From Hyphomicrobiaceae bacterium (lineage in GTDB: Bacteria; Pseudomonadota; Alphaproteobacteria; Rhizobiales; Methyloligellaceae), in the NCBI GenBank assembly GCA_028066055.1, contig JALCBY010000012.1, positions 27,560 to 91,559 on the forward strand: a stretch of DNA of 64,000 nucleotides. Direction: 5' to 3'. Below are positions 17,778 to 28,033 of the stretch, piece after piece. The notes beneath the pieces were generated by a model, which did no database searches, was not told the DNA's origin, and saw only the letters and a list, made by a program, of their open reading frames with translations. Position 1 is the stretch's first letter; each line of letters begins with the position of its first letter. The position numbers and the translations under genes were made by a program.

Positions 17778-18671
17778 ATGACATTTGATGAGCGACTTGC
17801 TGCAGTGGCGGCGCAGGTTGAGAGGCGGCTGGCGGATTTCCTGTCGGGAGTTCGTGGGCCCGTTGCTCCACCGGATCGTCTCGCGGCGGCGATGCGCTAC
17901 GCGGCCCTTGGCGGCGGCAAGCGCCTGCGGCCCTTTCTGTTGATTGAGAGCGCGGCGTTATTCGGTGTGAAACTCGAGAACGCGCTGGATGCTGCCACGG
18001 CGCTTGAATGCATCCACGCTTACTCGCTCGTGCACGACGACCTACCGGGCATGGACGACGACGCGATGCGTCGCGGACGCGAGACGGTGCATATCGCCTA
18101 TGATGAGGGAACGGCGATCCTCGTCGGGGACGGTCTGCTCACCCTGGCATTCGAGATTCTGGCCACGCCTGAAACCCATTCTGATCCGGCCGTGCGCGGT
18201 GAATTGACCCTGGGGCTTGCGCGCGCCGCGGGGTGGGCCGGAATGGCGGGAGGGCAGTCCCTCGATCTCGAAGCGGAGGGGAAGAGGCTTCGAGCGGACG
18301 AAGTGCGACACCTGCAGGCACTCAAAACCGGCGTGCTGATACAGTATGCATGTATCGCGGGTTCGATTCTGGGTCAGGCACCCGTACGGGAACGGTCCGC
18401 GCTCGAGGCCTATGGCCGCTTGCTCGGCCAGGCCTTTCAGCTCGCCGACGATTTGCTCGACGTAACGGGAGACGAGGCCAAGCTCGGCAAGCGTACCGGC
18501 AAAGATGGCGATGCGGGCAAGGCGACGTTGGTTTCGTTGCTGGGGCTCGAGCACGCGAAAACCGAGCTTTTGCGTCTTGAGGCGGAAACCATCGATGCTC
18601 TTGAGGTTTTTGGTGATCGCGCAAATATATTGCGCGAGACGGCCCGTTTCGTCAGCCGTCGCGAGCACTAG
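17778..18671 (+). CDS. ispA: Polyprenyl (farnesyl/geranylgeranyl) diphosphate synthase
   Basis: A 297-residue all-helical prenyltransferase that condenses IPP with allylic diphosphates. The first Asp-rich motif is in [15 protein letters not shown] near residue 83, with [11 protein letters not shown] upstream and the second Asp-rich motif [13 protein letters not shown] near residue 222. Chain length cannot be fixed from sequence by eye; FPP synthase is the default. The 3' end overlaps the convergent ispG end by 20 bp, placing two isoprenoid genes tail to tail. Confidence 0.92.
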   Translation: MTFDERLAAVAAQVERRLADFLSGVRGPVAPPDRLAAAMRYAALGGGKRLRPFLLIESAALFGVKLENALDAATALECIHAYSLVHDDLPGMDDDAMRRGRETVHIAYDEGTAILVGDGLLTLAFEILATPETHSDPAVRGELTLGLARAAGWAGMAGGQSLDLEAEGKRLRADEVRHLQALKTGVLIQYACIAGSILGQAPVRERSALEAYGRLLGQAFQLADDLLDVTGDEAKLGKRTGKDGDAGKATLVSLLGLEHAKTELLRLEAETIDALEVFGDRANILRETARFVSRREH

Positions 18672-19911
18672 CCGATTTGAGGGCTTCGCCTGTTCCGAAA
18701 CGCTGCTCGATATAATCTGCGACGATGTCCTTGAACTCGTTGGCGATGTTGGGGCCACGCAGGGTCATCGCTTTCTTGCCGTCAATAAACACTGGAGCTG
18801 CCGGCTGTTCGCCGGTACCTGGCAGCGAAATGCCGATATCCGCATGCTTGCTCTCTCCCGGTCCGTTCACGATGCAGCCCATGACCGCCACGTTGAGGGT
18901 CTCGACCCCTGGATATTGCGCCCGCCATTCCGGCATAGAGCATCGCAGATGGTCTTCGATATCCTTTGCGAGTTCCTGAAAGACCGTGCTGGTGGTGCGG
19001 CCGCATCCCGGGCATGCCGCGACCTCCGGTGCAAAGGACCGCAGACCCATGGATTGAAGAATTTCCTGTGACACGCGCACCTCAAGCGTGCGGTCACCTT
19101 TTGGTTCCGGGGTCAGTGACGTGCGGATCGTATCGCCAATCCCCTGTTGCAGCAGGATGCCAAACGCCGCCGAGGATGCCGCGATGCCCTTCGATCCCAT
19201 GCCCGCTTCGGTCAATCCCAAATGAAGCGCGTAGGAGCTGCGCTCAGCAAGCATTCTGTACACGCTGATCAGATCCTGCACGGCGCTGACTTTGGCTGAA
19301 AGGATGATCCGGTCGGAACCGAGACCGAGTTGCTCGGCCCGTGCCGCGCTGAGCAGAGCCGACTGCACCATCGCCTCGTGCAGCACCTCGCGCGCATCCA
19401 TCGGCTCGGCGCGCTTGGCGTTCTCATCCATCAGATGCGTCAACAGCTCCTGGTCGAGCGAGCCCCAGTTAACTCCGATACGGACCGGCTTTCCGTACCG
19501 GAGCGCGGTCTCGATGATCGCGGAGAATTGCGGATCGCGCTTGTCCTTGAACCCAACGTTTCCCGGGTTGATGCGATACTTGTCGAGGGCTTGCGCACAG
19601 TCCGGATGGTCGGCGAGCAGCTTGTGGCCGATATAGTGGAAATCGCCGATGATCGGCACATCGACGCTCCGTGCGCGGACCGCATCCCGAATATAGGGGA
19701 CGGCCGCCGCCGCCTCGTCACGGTCAACGGTGATCCGCACCAGCTCGGATCCGGCATGGGCAAGATCGACGATCTGGGTTGTGGTCGCCTGAATGTCGGC
19801 CGTATCCGTGTTGGTCATGGACTGAACCGCGATCGGCGCGGTTCCGCCCACGGTTACGCCCGCGATTTTGACGGCTACGGTCTTGTGCCGCCTGATGTCG
19901 TCCCTGGCCAT
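18652..19911 (-). CDS. ispG: 4-hydroxy-3-methylbut-2-enyl diphosphate synthase
   Basis: A 419-residue [4Fe-4S] enzyme of the MEP pathway (MEcPP to HMBPP). The N-terminal TIM barrel begins with [17 protein letters not shown], and the C-terminal cluster-binding part has [10 protein letters not shown] and [16 protein letters not shown] with the Cys ligands and the catalytic Glu. ATG 19911 has GAGAG at a good distance; the longer start at 19935 is not needed. The 3' end overlaps ispA by 20 bp. Confidence 0.95.
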   Translation of the reverse strand: MARDDIRRHKTVAVKIAGVTVGGTAPIAVQSMTNTDTADIQATTTQIVDLAHAGSELVRITVDRDEAAAAVPYIRDAVRARSVDVPIIGDFHYIGHKLLADHPDCAQALDKYRINPGNVGFKDKRDPQFSAIIETALRYGKPVRIGVNWGSLDQELLTHLMDENAKRAEPMDAREVLHEAMVQSALLSAARAEQLGLGSDRIILSAKVSAVQDLISVYRMLAERSSYALHLGLTEAGMGSKGIAASSAAFGILLQQGIGDTIRTSLTPEPKGDRTLEVRVSQEILQSMGLRSFAPEVAACPGCGRTTSTVFQELAKDIEDHLRCSMPEWRAQYPGVETLNVAVMGCIVNGPGESKHADIGISLPGTGEQPAAPVFIDGKKAMTLRGPNIANEFKDIVADYIEQRFGTGEALKSASARDG

Positions 19912-20192
19912 TTCACTCTCGTCGTGCCACGGCAAGACGCCGGAACTTTATGAATTCATCGTGACTAGATAGGCCATTCCTGTGTCATTTGGCCAGTGGC
20001 TGCATGTAAACCGGTGCCGGGGCGCCTATCGGCCATATGGGCCCCGAAGTTGTAATCCACCATAAAGGGCGTGCATGTAAAGAATGCGACCACGCATCAC
20101 CCCTTGAGCCGTAGGCTCGCCTTGTGGTTTATGGTATGCGTCTCTCATGTTGAGGGTCGGGCACCCGGCAGCGGGAAATTTCAGGCGGCGAA

Positions 20193-21608
20193 GTGAAGAA
20201 GGCGGATACGGTGACTGTGGATTCGGCGAAGCGTTATTGCCTCATCGGCGCCGGGGCGTGCGGGCTTGCGATTGTCAAAAACTTCGCAGAGCGCGGGATT
20301 CCGTTTGATTGTTTCGAGAAGGAATCCGACGTAGGCGGCATCTGGAACCCGGACAGCCCGTCCCATGTGTATGAGACGATTTGCCTGAACACGTCGCGCT
20401 CGCTGACCAAATATGTCGATTTCAACATGCCCAAGGGGTCGCCGCAGTTTCTGAGCAAGGATGCTGCAATCGACTATGTCCGCGCTTATGCACGCCATTT
20501 CGGGCTCTATGACCACATCACGTTCAATACCACCGTCGAAAATGTTGAGAAGCATGACGACAAATGGCTTGTCACTGTGTCCGGCGACAAGCGCCCGCGC
20601 GTTTATGAAGGATTGGTTGTCTCGAATGGCCACCATTGGGATCCGAGACGTCCTCAGTATCCGGGGGAATTTACCGGAGAGATGCTGCACGCGATCGAGG
20701 TGAAGGACCGCGAGCAATTGCGTGGCAAAAAGGTTCTCATCATCGGCGCGGGCAACACCGGGTGCGACCTTGCCGCCGATGCCGCTTACCTGTCGCGTTC
20801 CGTCGACCACTCCATGCGGCGCACATACTACTTCCTGCCGAAGTTTGTCTTTGGCCGGCCCATGGACAAGTGGCTCGACCGAACCCAGCGCTGGCCGGTG
20901 CCGCGCAAGTTCCTGCGCTGGATGTACAGTATGGCGGTTTACTTCATGGTTGGGCCATATGAACGCCTTGGCCTGCCGAAGCCGGATCATAAGTTGCTGG
21001 AGTCATTTCCAACCTCCGCTTCGGCCTATCTGGATCATCTTGCGCACAAGCGGATTACGCCACGGCGGGATGTCGAGCGGTTCGACGGCAAGCGTGTGAT
21101 CTTCACGGACGGCGAGGAGATCGAGCCCGATCTCGTCATTTTCGCCACTGGCTATCACCTCTCGTTTCCGTTCATGGACAAGAGCTACCTCTCCAATGAA
21201 GATGGATCGACACCGTTGTTCATGAGCATGTGCCACCGTGAAATGGACAATCTATTTGCCAGCGGTTTACTGCAGCCTGCCGACGGTGGCTTCTGGCAGC
21301 TTGCCGACTATCAGGGCCAGCTCATTGCGACATTCGTCGTTGCGCAGGAGGCGGATCCGGAGAAAGCGGACTGGTTCCGCAAATACAAGGCGACCGTCAC
21401 GCCTGACGTTTTCCATGGCGTGGACTATCTCGACACGCCGCGGCACAAACTTGAGGTGCAGCACTACCGTTACCGGACCCATATCAAGAAGTTGCTCAAG
21501 AAGTTCGGTCCCGTCGCCTCAATGCCGTATCCCACGCCGACTCATTCCGCGAGCGCAAAGGCGGTCCGGAGCGAAAAGGGCAAGCGTCCCCTCCAACCGG
21601 CGGCCTGA
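20193..21608 (+). CDS. Flavin-containing monooxygenase (class B)
   Basis: A 471-residue FAD/NADPH enzyme. The FAD-binding motif GAGACG is at 19-24, the FMO/BVMO-type fingerprint is approximated by YPGEFTGEMLHAIEV near residue 159, the NADPH site is GAGNTGCD near residue 188, and FATGYHLSFPF near residue 316 is the usual ATG motif. Such enzymes add one oxygen to N, S or carbonyl atoms. The substrate is not predictable. It starts at GTG 20193. The 280-bp region upstream, shared with ispG, contains nothing I recognise. The next gene begins 48 bp later. Confidence 0.88.
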   Translation: MKKADTVTVDSAKRYCLIGAGACGLAIVKNFAERGIPFDCFEKESDVGGIWNPDSPSHVYETICLNTSRSLTKYVDFNMPKGSPQFLSKDAAIDYVRAYARHFGLYDHITFNTTVENVEKHDDKWLVTVSGDKRPRVYEGLVVSNGHHWDPRRPQYPGEFTGEMLHAIEVKDREQLRGKKVLIIGAGNTGCDLAADAAYLSRSVDHSMRRTYYFLPKFVFGRPMDKWLDRTQRWPVPRKFLRWMYSMAVYFMVGPYERLGLPKPDHKLLESFPTSASAYLDHLAHKRITPRRDVERFDGKRVIFTDGEEIEPDLVIFATGYHLSFPFMDKSYLSNEDGSTPLFMSMCHREMDNLFASGLLQPADGGFWQLADYQGQLIATFVVAQEADPEKADWFRKYKATVTPDVFHGVDYLDTPRHKLEVQHYRYRTHIKKLLKKFGPVASMPYPTPTHSASAKAVRSEKGKRPLQPAA

Positions 21609-21656
21609 TTGGCGCGCGATATCACGGCACATCGTCCGCGGGAACAGGAGACCGGT

Positions 21657-22193
21657 ATGGAACCGGACATTCAGGTCATCGACGCCGATATCACCACGCT
21701 TGATGTGGATGCCATTGTGAATGCTGCCAACGCGGAACTTGCTCCGGGGGGTGGTGTCTGCGGTGCTATCCACGCCGCGGCCGGTCCCGAGTTGGCGAAA
21801 GAATGCGCATCGCTCGGCGGATGTCCGACCGGCGAGGCGCGAATCACCGGGGGATACAATCTTCCCGCAAAATGGGTGATTCATGCTGTGGGACCGGTCT
21901 GGGGTGGCGGTGAAAGCGGAGAGGACGGTCTTCTCAGAAACTGCTACGTCGCATCTCTCGGTCTGGCGCAAGCCCATGACCTTGCGTCTATAGCGTTTCC
22001 GGCCATCTCAACCGGCATTTACGGCTTCCCGGCTCCGCGGGCGGCTGAAATCGCGGTCCAGGCGGCCTTTGAAGACATCAAGACGTATGATACGTCAGGC
22101 AAAACCAACACCATCGGACGCATCGTCTTCTGCTGCTTCGGGGCGGACTCCGCCCGGCTGCATCAGGCCTCGCTGGATGCATTGAGAAGCTGA
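21657..22193 (+). CDS. Macro-domain ADP-ribose hydrolase (YmdB/MacroD type)
   Basis: A 178-residue single macro domain. The strand VDAIVNAANAELAPGGGVCGAIHAAAG near residues 17-43 carries the catalytic Asn-Ala-Asn loop, and AFPAISTGIYGFP is the phosphate-binding loop. MacroD-type enzymes hydrolyse O-acetyl-ADP-ribose and remove mono-ADP-ribose from proteins. ATG 21657 with CAGGAG upstream is preferred; the frame extends back to the preceding stop. The Asn and Gly-rich loops are intact, so activity is expected. Confidence 0.9.
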   Translation: MEPDIQVIDADITTLDVDAIVNAANAELAPGGGVCGAIHAAAGPELAKECASLGGCPTGEARITGGYNLPAKWVIHAVGPVWGGGESGEDGLLRNCYVASLGLAQAHDLASIAFPAISTGIYGFPAPRAAEIAVQAAFEDIKTYDTSGKTNTIGRIVFCCFGADSARLHQASLDALRS

Positions 22194-22248
22194 GACGCAT
22201 TTCCCTTCCCTTTCGCAAATCTCTCTCAAAGAAAACCGGATAGCCACC

Positions 22249-23145
22249 ATGACGCTCCCAACCATTGCCATTCTGATGCCCGGAGACATGGGACATGCCG
22301 TCGGCCGCGTGCTGCGCGAGCACGGCCATGCGGTGTTGACCTGTCTTGCCGGCCGCAGCGCCCGGACGAAAGGTCTGGCCCAGTCCGCGGGCCTCGAAGA
22401 TACGGCCGATCTCGAAACGCTGGTGTACCGCTCCGATCTGGTTCTGTCGATTCTTCCGCCAGGCCGCGCACTTGAGCAGGCGGAAGCCGTCGCCAGGGCG
22501 ATGAAAACGACAGGAGCCACACTGGTTTATGCGGATTGCAACGCCATTTCCCCTCAGCTCACGCGCACGGTCGGTGCAGTTGTTTCTGAGGCTGGCGCCC
22601 ACTATATCGACGCAGGCATCATCGGTTTGGCGCCGGGCAAGGGACCCAGCACCCGCTTCTACGTCAGCGGGCCCGATACGTCTTCGATGGAAGCACTGGA
22701 TGGCAAGGGTATTGAGGTGTTGGCGCTCGGCGAGGAGATCGGCGCCGCGTCGGGTCTGAAGATGTGTTATGCCGGCCTGACGAAAGGGCGCTGGACGCTC
22801 CAGACGGCCGTTCTGCTCGCGGCGGAGCAACTCGGGCTCAGCGAGGCGCTCAGCCAAGAGTTCGAGTTCAGCCAGAAGGCGGAATATGCGGCCATGCGCG
22901 AGCGCGTTCCCCGGCTGCCGGCAGATTCGGCACGCTGGGTTGGGGAAATGGAAGAGATCGCCGCGACCTTTGCCGATGCCGGCGTGCCATCGGGTTTTCA
23001 CGAGGGGGCCGCAGAAATTTTCCGCGTGCTTGCGAAAACGCCTTTTGCGGACGAGACGCGTGAGTCGATCGATGACAGCCGGACTTTGGAAGACGCGGTT
23101 CACGTCTACGCGCAACACTTGCCGGAGAGGTCCGAAAGCGAATAA
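22249..23145 (+). CDS. NAD(P)-binding 6-phosphogluconate-dehydrogenase-like protein with DUF1932 C-terminus
   Basis: A 298-residue beta-hydroxyacid dehydrogenase relative. The N-terminal Rossmann fold starts with IAILMPGDMGHAVGRVLREHG; the second Gly of the usual GxGxMG is partly changed (MPGDMG). DADLVLSILPPGRALEQA and VYADCNAISPQ follow, and the C-terminal helical domain (GLKMCYAGLTKGRWTLQTA) is the DUF1932 type. The Lys in that segment is in the place of the family's catalytic Lys. The substrate is unknown. A 9-bp stem-loop at 23154-23185 follows the stop. Confidence 0.82.
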   Translation: MTLPTIAILMPGDMGHAVGRVLREHGHAVLTCLAGRSARTKGLAQSAGLEDTADLETLVYRSDLVLSILPPGRALEQAEAVARAMKTTGATLVYADCNAISPQLTRTVGAVVSEAGAHYIDAGIIGLAPGKGPSTRFYVSGPDTSSMEALDGKGIEVLALGEEIGAASGLKMCYAGLTKGRWTLQTAVLLAAEQLGLSEALSQEFEFSQKAEYAAMRERVPRLPADSARWVGEMEEIAATFADAGVPSGFHEGAAEIFRVLAKTPFADETRESIDDSRTLEDAVHVYAQHLPERSESE

Positions 23146-23153
23146 GACCGCAA

Positions 23154-23185
23154 TTTGCCCAATCCATGGACTAGGCTTGGGCGAA
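23154..23185 (+). terminator. Stem-loop after the DUF1932 gene
   Basis: TTTGCCCAA (23154-23162) pairs with TTGGGCGAA (23177-23185), with one T-G pair and a 14-base loop. It begins 8 bp after the stop codon. No T-run follows, so it is a weak terminator candidate or an mRNA-end structure. Confidence 0.3.
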
Positions 23186-23270
23186 TCATCAGTGCAGTGT
23201 GGTGCAGCGGTTCCGGCATTCCGGATCGTCAGCTTGCAGAAAATTTTTCGACCGTGAGGATGCGAACGGC

Positions 23271-24722
23271 ATGGCGGCAGCGCCCATCATCGTCTGGTTT
23301 CGGCAGGACCTGCGTCTGCACGATAATCCGGCATTGTCGGCTGCGGCAGCTGCGGGCGCGCCGCTCATTCCCGTCTATGTGCTGGATGACGAAACGGCGG
23401 GAAGCTGGGCCATGGGCGGCGCAAGCCGGTGGTGGCTGCACGAGAGCCTCAAGCGTCTCGATGCGGATCTGCGCAAGCGCGGCAGCAGGCTGACGCTGGC
23501 GCGCGGAACGGCCTCGGATGTGCTGCGTGATCTCGCGGGTGAAACCGGTGCAAGTGCGATCTTCTGGAGCCGTGGATACGAACCGTGGGCAATGAGGCTC
23601 GAGCGGACGATCCAGCGGGACCTGGAAGGCGCCGGTGTTCGGTGCCGCCGGTTTTCAGGATCCCTGCTGTTCGAGCCGGAAGACATAAAAACCGGGACAG
23701 GCGACCCGTACAGGGTCTTTACGCCGTTCTACAGGACCTGCCTGAGCACCATGACCGCTTCCCAGCCTCACAAGGCCCCTGCCTCCCTGCCGCGCGTTCC
23801 CGACGGCATTGAGAGTGATAAGATCGATGCATGGGAACTCCAGCCGAAAAAACCCGACTGGGCCGGCGGGATATCTGCTGCGTGGACTCCGGGCGAAGCA
23901 GGGGCGCAAGCTCGCCTCGAAGGGTTTCTGGACGGATTGCTCGCCAAATATGAAAAGCGGCGCGACCTGCCCGGCGTCGACGGAACTTCCCGGCTTTCTC
24001 CGCATCTGCATTTCGGCGAAATCAGTCCGAGGCAGGTCTGGAACGCGGTGGTCGGTGTGGCCGATGCCAAGAACGGGCGGCTCGATGCTGCAGCTGAGAG
24101 TTTCCTGCGCCAACTCATCTGGCGGGAATTCTCATATCATCTCCTCTTTCACTGGCCACATTTTCCGGAAAAGCCATTCCGGCACGAATTCGCAAATTTT
24201 CCCTGGGAGCGCGATGCACGTCTGCTCAAGGCCTGGCAGCAGGGCCGGACGGGCTACCCGATCGTCGATGCAGGCATGCGTGAGCTCTGGACGACGGGCT
24301 GGATGCACAATCGCGTGCGCATGATTACAGCGTCGTTTCTCGTCAAGCATCTGCTCATTCCCTGGCAGGAGGGCGAACGCTGGTTCTGGGACACGCTTGT
24401 GGATGCCGATCTGGCGAACAACGCGGCGAGCTGGCAGTGGGTTGCCGGTAGCGGCGCTGATGCGGCGCCCTATTTCCGGATTTTCAATCCGGTGCTGCAG
24501 GGCAAGAAATTTGATCCGAACGGCGCCTATCTGAAGGCATGGATCCCGGAACTGAAAAAGCTTCCCGTCGAGCGCCTTCATGAGCCGTGGAAGGCGAGCC
24601 AAAAAGTGCAGGAGCAGGCACGCATCAGGATTGGCGAAACCTATCCCGCACCGATCGTGGATCTGGCGGAGGGGCGCAAGCGCGCGCTCGAAGCCTATGA
24701 GGCGATCAGGGAACCTGCCTAG
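23271..24722 (+). CDS. phrB: Deoxyribodipyrimidine photolyase (class I CPD)
   Basis: A 483-residue blue-light DNA repair flavoprotein that splits cyclobutane pyrimidine dimers. The N-terminal antenna domain begins IIVWFRQDLRLHDNPAL. The FAD domain has TSRLSPHLHFGEISPRQVW, REFSYHLLFHWP, GWMHNRVRMI and the long WQWVAGSGADAAPYFRIFNP block, all photolyase marks with the conserved Trp residues. ATG 23271 is chosen because the protein family starts two residues before this strand. There is no LexA-like box upstream. Confidence 0.94.
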   Translation: MAAAPIIVWFRQDLRLHDNPALSAAAAAGAPLIPVYVLDDETAGSWAMGGASRWWLHESLKRLDADLRKRGSRLTLARGTASDVLRDLAGETGASAIFWSRGYEPWAMRLERTIQRDLEGAGVRCRRFSGSLLFEPEDIKTGTGDPYRVFTPFYRTCLSTMTASQPHKAPASLPRVPDGIESDKIDAWELQPKKPDWAGGISAAWTPGEAGAQARLEGFLDGLLAKYEKRRDLPGVDGTSRLSPHLHFGEISPRQVWNAVVGVADAKNGRLDAAAESFLRQLIWREFSYHLLFHWPHFPEKPFRHEFANFPWERDARLLKAWQQGRTGYPIVDAGMRELWTTGWMHNRVRMITASFLVKHLLIPWQEGERWFWDTLVDADLANNAASWQWVAGSGADAAPYFRIFNPVLQGKKFDPNGAYLKAWIPELKKLPVERLHEPWKASQKVQEQARIRIGETYPAPIVDLAEGRKRALEAYEAIREPA

Positions 24723-24829
24723 TCGACATCGCGTTCAAACTGGCGCCCACCGACCATAACCTCTTGCGAATGGCGTCCCCACCGCGCAAGTTAACCGCAA
24801 AAACCGATACAGATTTGAGGGAGCGGAAG

Positions 24830-26332
24830 ATGCCTGAGTTCAAGGAGTACAAGACCTTCATCGGCGGCGAGTGGGTCGCAGCGCAAAGCGGCGAGACTTT
24901 TGAGAGCGAGGATCCCTATACGGGGGAGCCTTGGGCACTCATTCCCCGGTGCGGCGCGGACGATGTCGATCGGGCGGTCAGGGCGGCATACGACGCATGG
25001 GATGCCGGACCCTGGGCGGACATGACGGCAACCGCGCGTGGACGCCTGCTGCGCAAGCTGGGCGATCTCATCGCGGAAAATGCGGAGCACCTTGCAGAGA
25101 TCGAGGTGCGCGACAACGGCAAGCTGATTTCGGAGATGCTGGCGCAGTGCAAGTATCTGCCGGAGTGGTATTACTTCTACGGCGGCCTGGCCGACAAGAT
25201 CGAAGGTTCGGTCATCGCGTCGGATAAACCCGATACCTTCAACTACACGCTGCGCGAACCCGTCGGTGTCTGCGCGATGATCACGCCCTGGAACTCGCCT
25301 CTACTGCTCGTGGGATGGAAGCTGGCACCGGCACTGGCGGCCGGCTGCACCTGTGTCCTGAAGCCATCGGAGTTCACGTCCGCCTCGCTCCTTGAGTTCA
25401 TGAAACTGGTCGAGGAGGCCGGATTTCCGCCCGGCGTCGTCAATGTGGTAACGGGTACCGGCAGGGAAGCAGGCGAACCGCTGGTCACGCACCCGGGGGT
25501 CGCAAAGGTTGCTTTCACCGGCGGCGGTTCCACCGGCCGCCAGGTTTATGAGCAGGCCGCGCAGGGACTTAAAAAGGTATCTCTCGAACTGGGCGGCAAG
25601 TCGCCCAACATTGTGTTCGATGACTGTGTTCTGGAAGACGCGGTCAATGGCGCCATCTCCGGTATCTTTGCGGCCACGGGTCAGACCTGCATTGCGGGTT
25701 CGCGGTTGCTGGTTCAGGAAACCATCCACGATGAATTCATGGAGAGGCTGGTCGAAGTTGCATCGACGGCGCGTATGGGTGATCCGAAACGGGCCGAAAC
25801 CCAGGTCGGCCCGGTCACCACGCCGCCGCAGTATGAGAAGGTGCTCGAATATATCGATATCGCCAAGAATGAAGGCGCCACATGCGTTCTCGGCGGCGGT
25901 CCCGCCGGCGCGGATGAGGGCGGCGGAAAATACTTCGTCAAGCCGACGATCTTCGACAATGTGAAAAATGACATGCGCATCGCGCAGGAAGAGGTGTTCG
26001 GGCCGGTTCTTTCGGTGATTACATTCAAGGACGAAGAGGACGCGATTCGCATCGGCAATGACGTTGTTTACGGCCTAGCCGCCGGTGTGTGGACGCAAAG
26101 TCTCAACCGGGCGACGGTCATGGCGAAACGGCTCCGTGCCGGTACGGTCTGGGTCAACACCTACCGGGCGGTGTCGGTTACCGCACCTTTCGGCGGCTAC
26201 AAGCAATCGGGTATCGGGCGGGAGAACGGCCAGGAAGCGATCGAGCAGTATCTGCAGACCAAGAGCGTCATGATCAATACCGGAGCGGGCGCGGGCAATC
26301 CCTTCGTCATGAAGGTGGCGGGTTCATCCTGA
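24830..26332 (+). CDS. Aldehyde dehydrogenase family protein
   Basis: A 500-residue NAD(P)-dependent dehydrogenase. The Rossmann motif is FTGGGSTGRQVYE, the general base Glu is in LELGGKSPNIVFDD, and the nucleophilic Cys is in GQTCIAGSR, so the active site is intact. C-terminal KQSGIGRENG is typical of the betaine/hydroxymuconic-semialdehyde-type subfamilies. ATG 24830 follows GGAGCGGAAG and begins at the conserved region. An oxaloacetate-decarboxylase-like gene follows after 42 bp, suggesting that both belong to one catabolic route. Confidence 0.9.
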   Translation: MPEFKEYKTFIGGEWVAAQSGETFESEDPYTGEPWALIPRCGADDVDRAVRAAYDAWDAGPWADMTATARGRLLRKLGDLIAENAEHLAEIEVRDNGKLISEMLAQCKYLPEWYYFYGGLADKIEGSVIASDKPDTFNYTLREPVGVCAMITPWNSPLLLVGWKLAPALAAGCTCVLKPSEFTSASLLEFMKLVEEAGFPPGVVNVVTGTGREAGEPLVTHPGVAKVAFTGGGSTGRQVYEQAAQGLKKVSLELGGKSPNIVFDDCVLEDAVNGAISGIFAATGQTCIAGSRLLVQETIHDEFMERLVEVASTARMGDPKRAETQVGPVTTPPQYEKVLEYIDIAKNEGATCVLGGGPAGADEGGGKYFVKPTIFDNVKNDMRIAQEEVFGPVLSVITFKDEEDAIRIGNDVVYGLAAGVWTQSLNRATVMAKRLRAGTVWVNTYRAVSVTAPFGGYKQSGIGRENGQEAIEQYLQTKSVMINTGAGAGNPFVMKVAGSS

Positions 26333-26374
26333 ACCGCCTAGATATATTTCGGATTTTCAGATCAGGAGAAAGTT

Positions 26375-27244
26375 ATGCGCTTCAAGAAACGGCGCGAGGC
26401 GTTCCGCGCCTTGTTCGAAGGCGAACGGTGTGTTCACCCGGCTTCGGTCTACGATCCGATCTCGGCACGGATCGCTGAAGATCTGGGCTTCGAAGCGGGC
26501 ATGTTTGCCGGCTCCGTCGCGTCCCTGACGGTTCTAGGGGCGCCCGATCACATCGTCATCACCATGACGGAGTTCGCCGATCAGTGCCGCAGAATCTGCC
26601 GCGCGGGCGAGCTGCCGATCATGGTCGACGCGGATCATTGCTACGGCAATGCGCTCAACGTGATGCGCACGGTCGAGGAACTGGAGACGGCGGGCATCTG
26701 CGGCATGTCCATCGAAGACACGGTTTTGCCGATGGAATATGGCCGTCCGCGCGAGACGGACTTCACGTCCGTGGAAGAAGGTGTCGGCAAGATGAAAGCT
26801 GCACTTGAAGCGCGCCGCGATCCCGGCCTCGCGATCGTGGGCCGGACGAGTGCGATGTGGAAAAGCACGGTGGAGGATGCCGTCGAACGCATCACCGCAT
26901 ATGAGAAATGCGGGGTCGACGCAATCTTTCTGGTCGGGGTGAAGACAAAGGAGCAACTCGACGCAGCGGCGAATGCCGTCAAGCTGCCGCTGATCGTTGG
27001 GGGCGTCGGTCCTGAAATCATGGATCTTGATCTGCTGTCGGAGCGTAATGTGCGTATTTGTCTGCAGGGACATCAGCCGATAGCGGCGGCTTACAATGCG
27101 GTCTACAAGACGATGAAAGCGCTGCGCGAAGGCACCAAGCCCTCCGAACTGGACGGTCTGCCGGGCAAGGACCTGACGCACGAAGTTACGTGCAACGCGG
27201 ACTATGAACGCTGGATTGACACCTATCTGGGTGGAAAGTCATAA
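26375..27244 (+). CDS. Oxaloacetate decarboxylase-like protein (ICL/PEP mutase superfamily)
   Basis: A 289-residue member of the PEP mutase/isocitrate lyase superfamily. The order CVHPASVYDPISARIAEDLGFE, GSVASLTVLGAPD, DADHCYGNALNVMRTV and IEDTVLP resembles the Pseudomonas oxaloacetate decarboxylase PA4872 as I remember it. The KKCGH loop of the lyases is absent, which fits decarboxylation without an acid Cys. The start has AGGAG upstream. It differs clearly from the two KxCGH-bearing relatives at 1 and 35845. Confidence 0.82.
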   Translation: MRFKKRREAFRALFEGERCVHPASVYDPISARIAEDLGFEAGMFAGSVASLTVLGAPDHIVITMTEFADQCRRICRAGELPIMVDADHCYGNALNVMRTVEELETAGICGMSIEDTVLPMEYGRPRETDFTSVEEGVGKMKAALEARRDPGLAIVGRTSAMWKSTVEDAVERITAYEKCGVDAIFLVGVKTKEQLDAAANAVKLPLIVGGVGPEIMDLDLLSERNVRICLQGHQPIAAAYNAVYKTMKALREGTKPSELDGLPGKDLTHEVTCNADYERWIDTYLGGKS

Positions 27245-27344
27245 AAATGCATTTCGGTTTTTGGCATGGTGTTGCGATTCATGTGTCCATTTTTCGCCCC
27301 GATGCTGTTATTGATTGAGCCGGATTCAAGGGAGGATGCGAGAT

Positions 27345-27899
27345 ATGCGCCTAGTCACAGCTCTGGTGTTTGCTTTTTTTGCGTTTGCAGCTGCGGTGCA
27401 GCTTAATTCGGAACCCGCGCGTGCCAACGCGGCACAGATTGACGCCGATGCCCGCGCGACGCTCGACCGGTTTTTCCAGCGCGTCGTCAACGGTCGCGAA
27501 CTCGCCAACAAGGCGGAAGCCATCCTGATTTTTCCTTCGATCGTAAAGGCCGGCATCGGGATCGGCGGTGAATATGGCGAGGGCGTTTTGCACGTTCGCG
27601 GGCGCACGAGCGGCTACTACAACATCATCGGCGCGTCGATCGGCTTTCAACTGGGCGTTCAGACACGCTCCGTCATCATCATGTTCATGACACCGGCGGC
27701 TTTGGCCGGATTCCAGGCGCGCGCCGGCTGGGAAGTCGGTGTGGACGGCTCGGTCGCCCTGATCAACGTTGGCGCGAGCGGACGAGTGAACACGGACAAT
27801 ATTCTCGACCCGATCATTGGCTTTGTCTTCAACAACAAGGGTTTGATGTACAATCTGACTCTGGAAGGCACGAAAATCTCACGTTTCAATCCCAACTGA
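27345..27899 (+). CDS. Exported SYLF-domain (Ysc84-like) lipid-binding protein
   Basis: A 184-residue protein with an N-terminal signal peptide (hydrophobic stretch LVTALVFAFFAFAAAVQL, cleavage after about residue 30). The mature part is the SYLF/Ysc84 domain (KAEAILIFPSIVKAGIGIGGEYGEGVL, then GASIGFQLGVQTRSVIIMFM). Bacterial SYLF proteins are thought to sit in the envelope and bind phospholipid. ATG 27345 is preferred because GGGAGG stands 9 bp upstream; the ATG at 27336 abuts that site. Confidence 0.88.
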   Translation: MRLVTALVFAFFAFAAAVQLNSEPARANAAQIDADARATLDRFFQRVVNGRELANKAEAILIFPSIVKAGIGIGGEYGEGVLHVRGRTSGYYNIIGASIGFQLGVQTRSVIIMFMTPAALAGFQARAGWEVGVDGSVALINVGASGRVNTDNILDPIIGFVFNNKGLMYNLTLEGTKISRFNPN

Positions 27900-28033
27900 C
27901 CCGGCGGTGCGTGCACGCGGTCGCAGATTTGTCGAAGGGGAATAGAAAATTCTTCTCAAGTCCGCTTGCCGCGCGCGCCCAAATGCCCTTCAATTGGCGG
28001 GTTTGAAACACACCTCATTCAGCCTGCAGATAA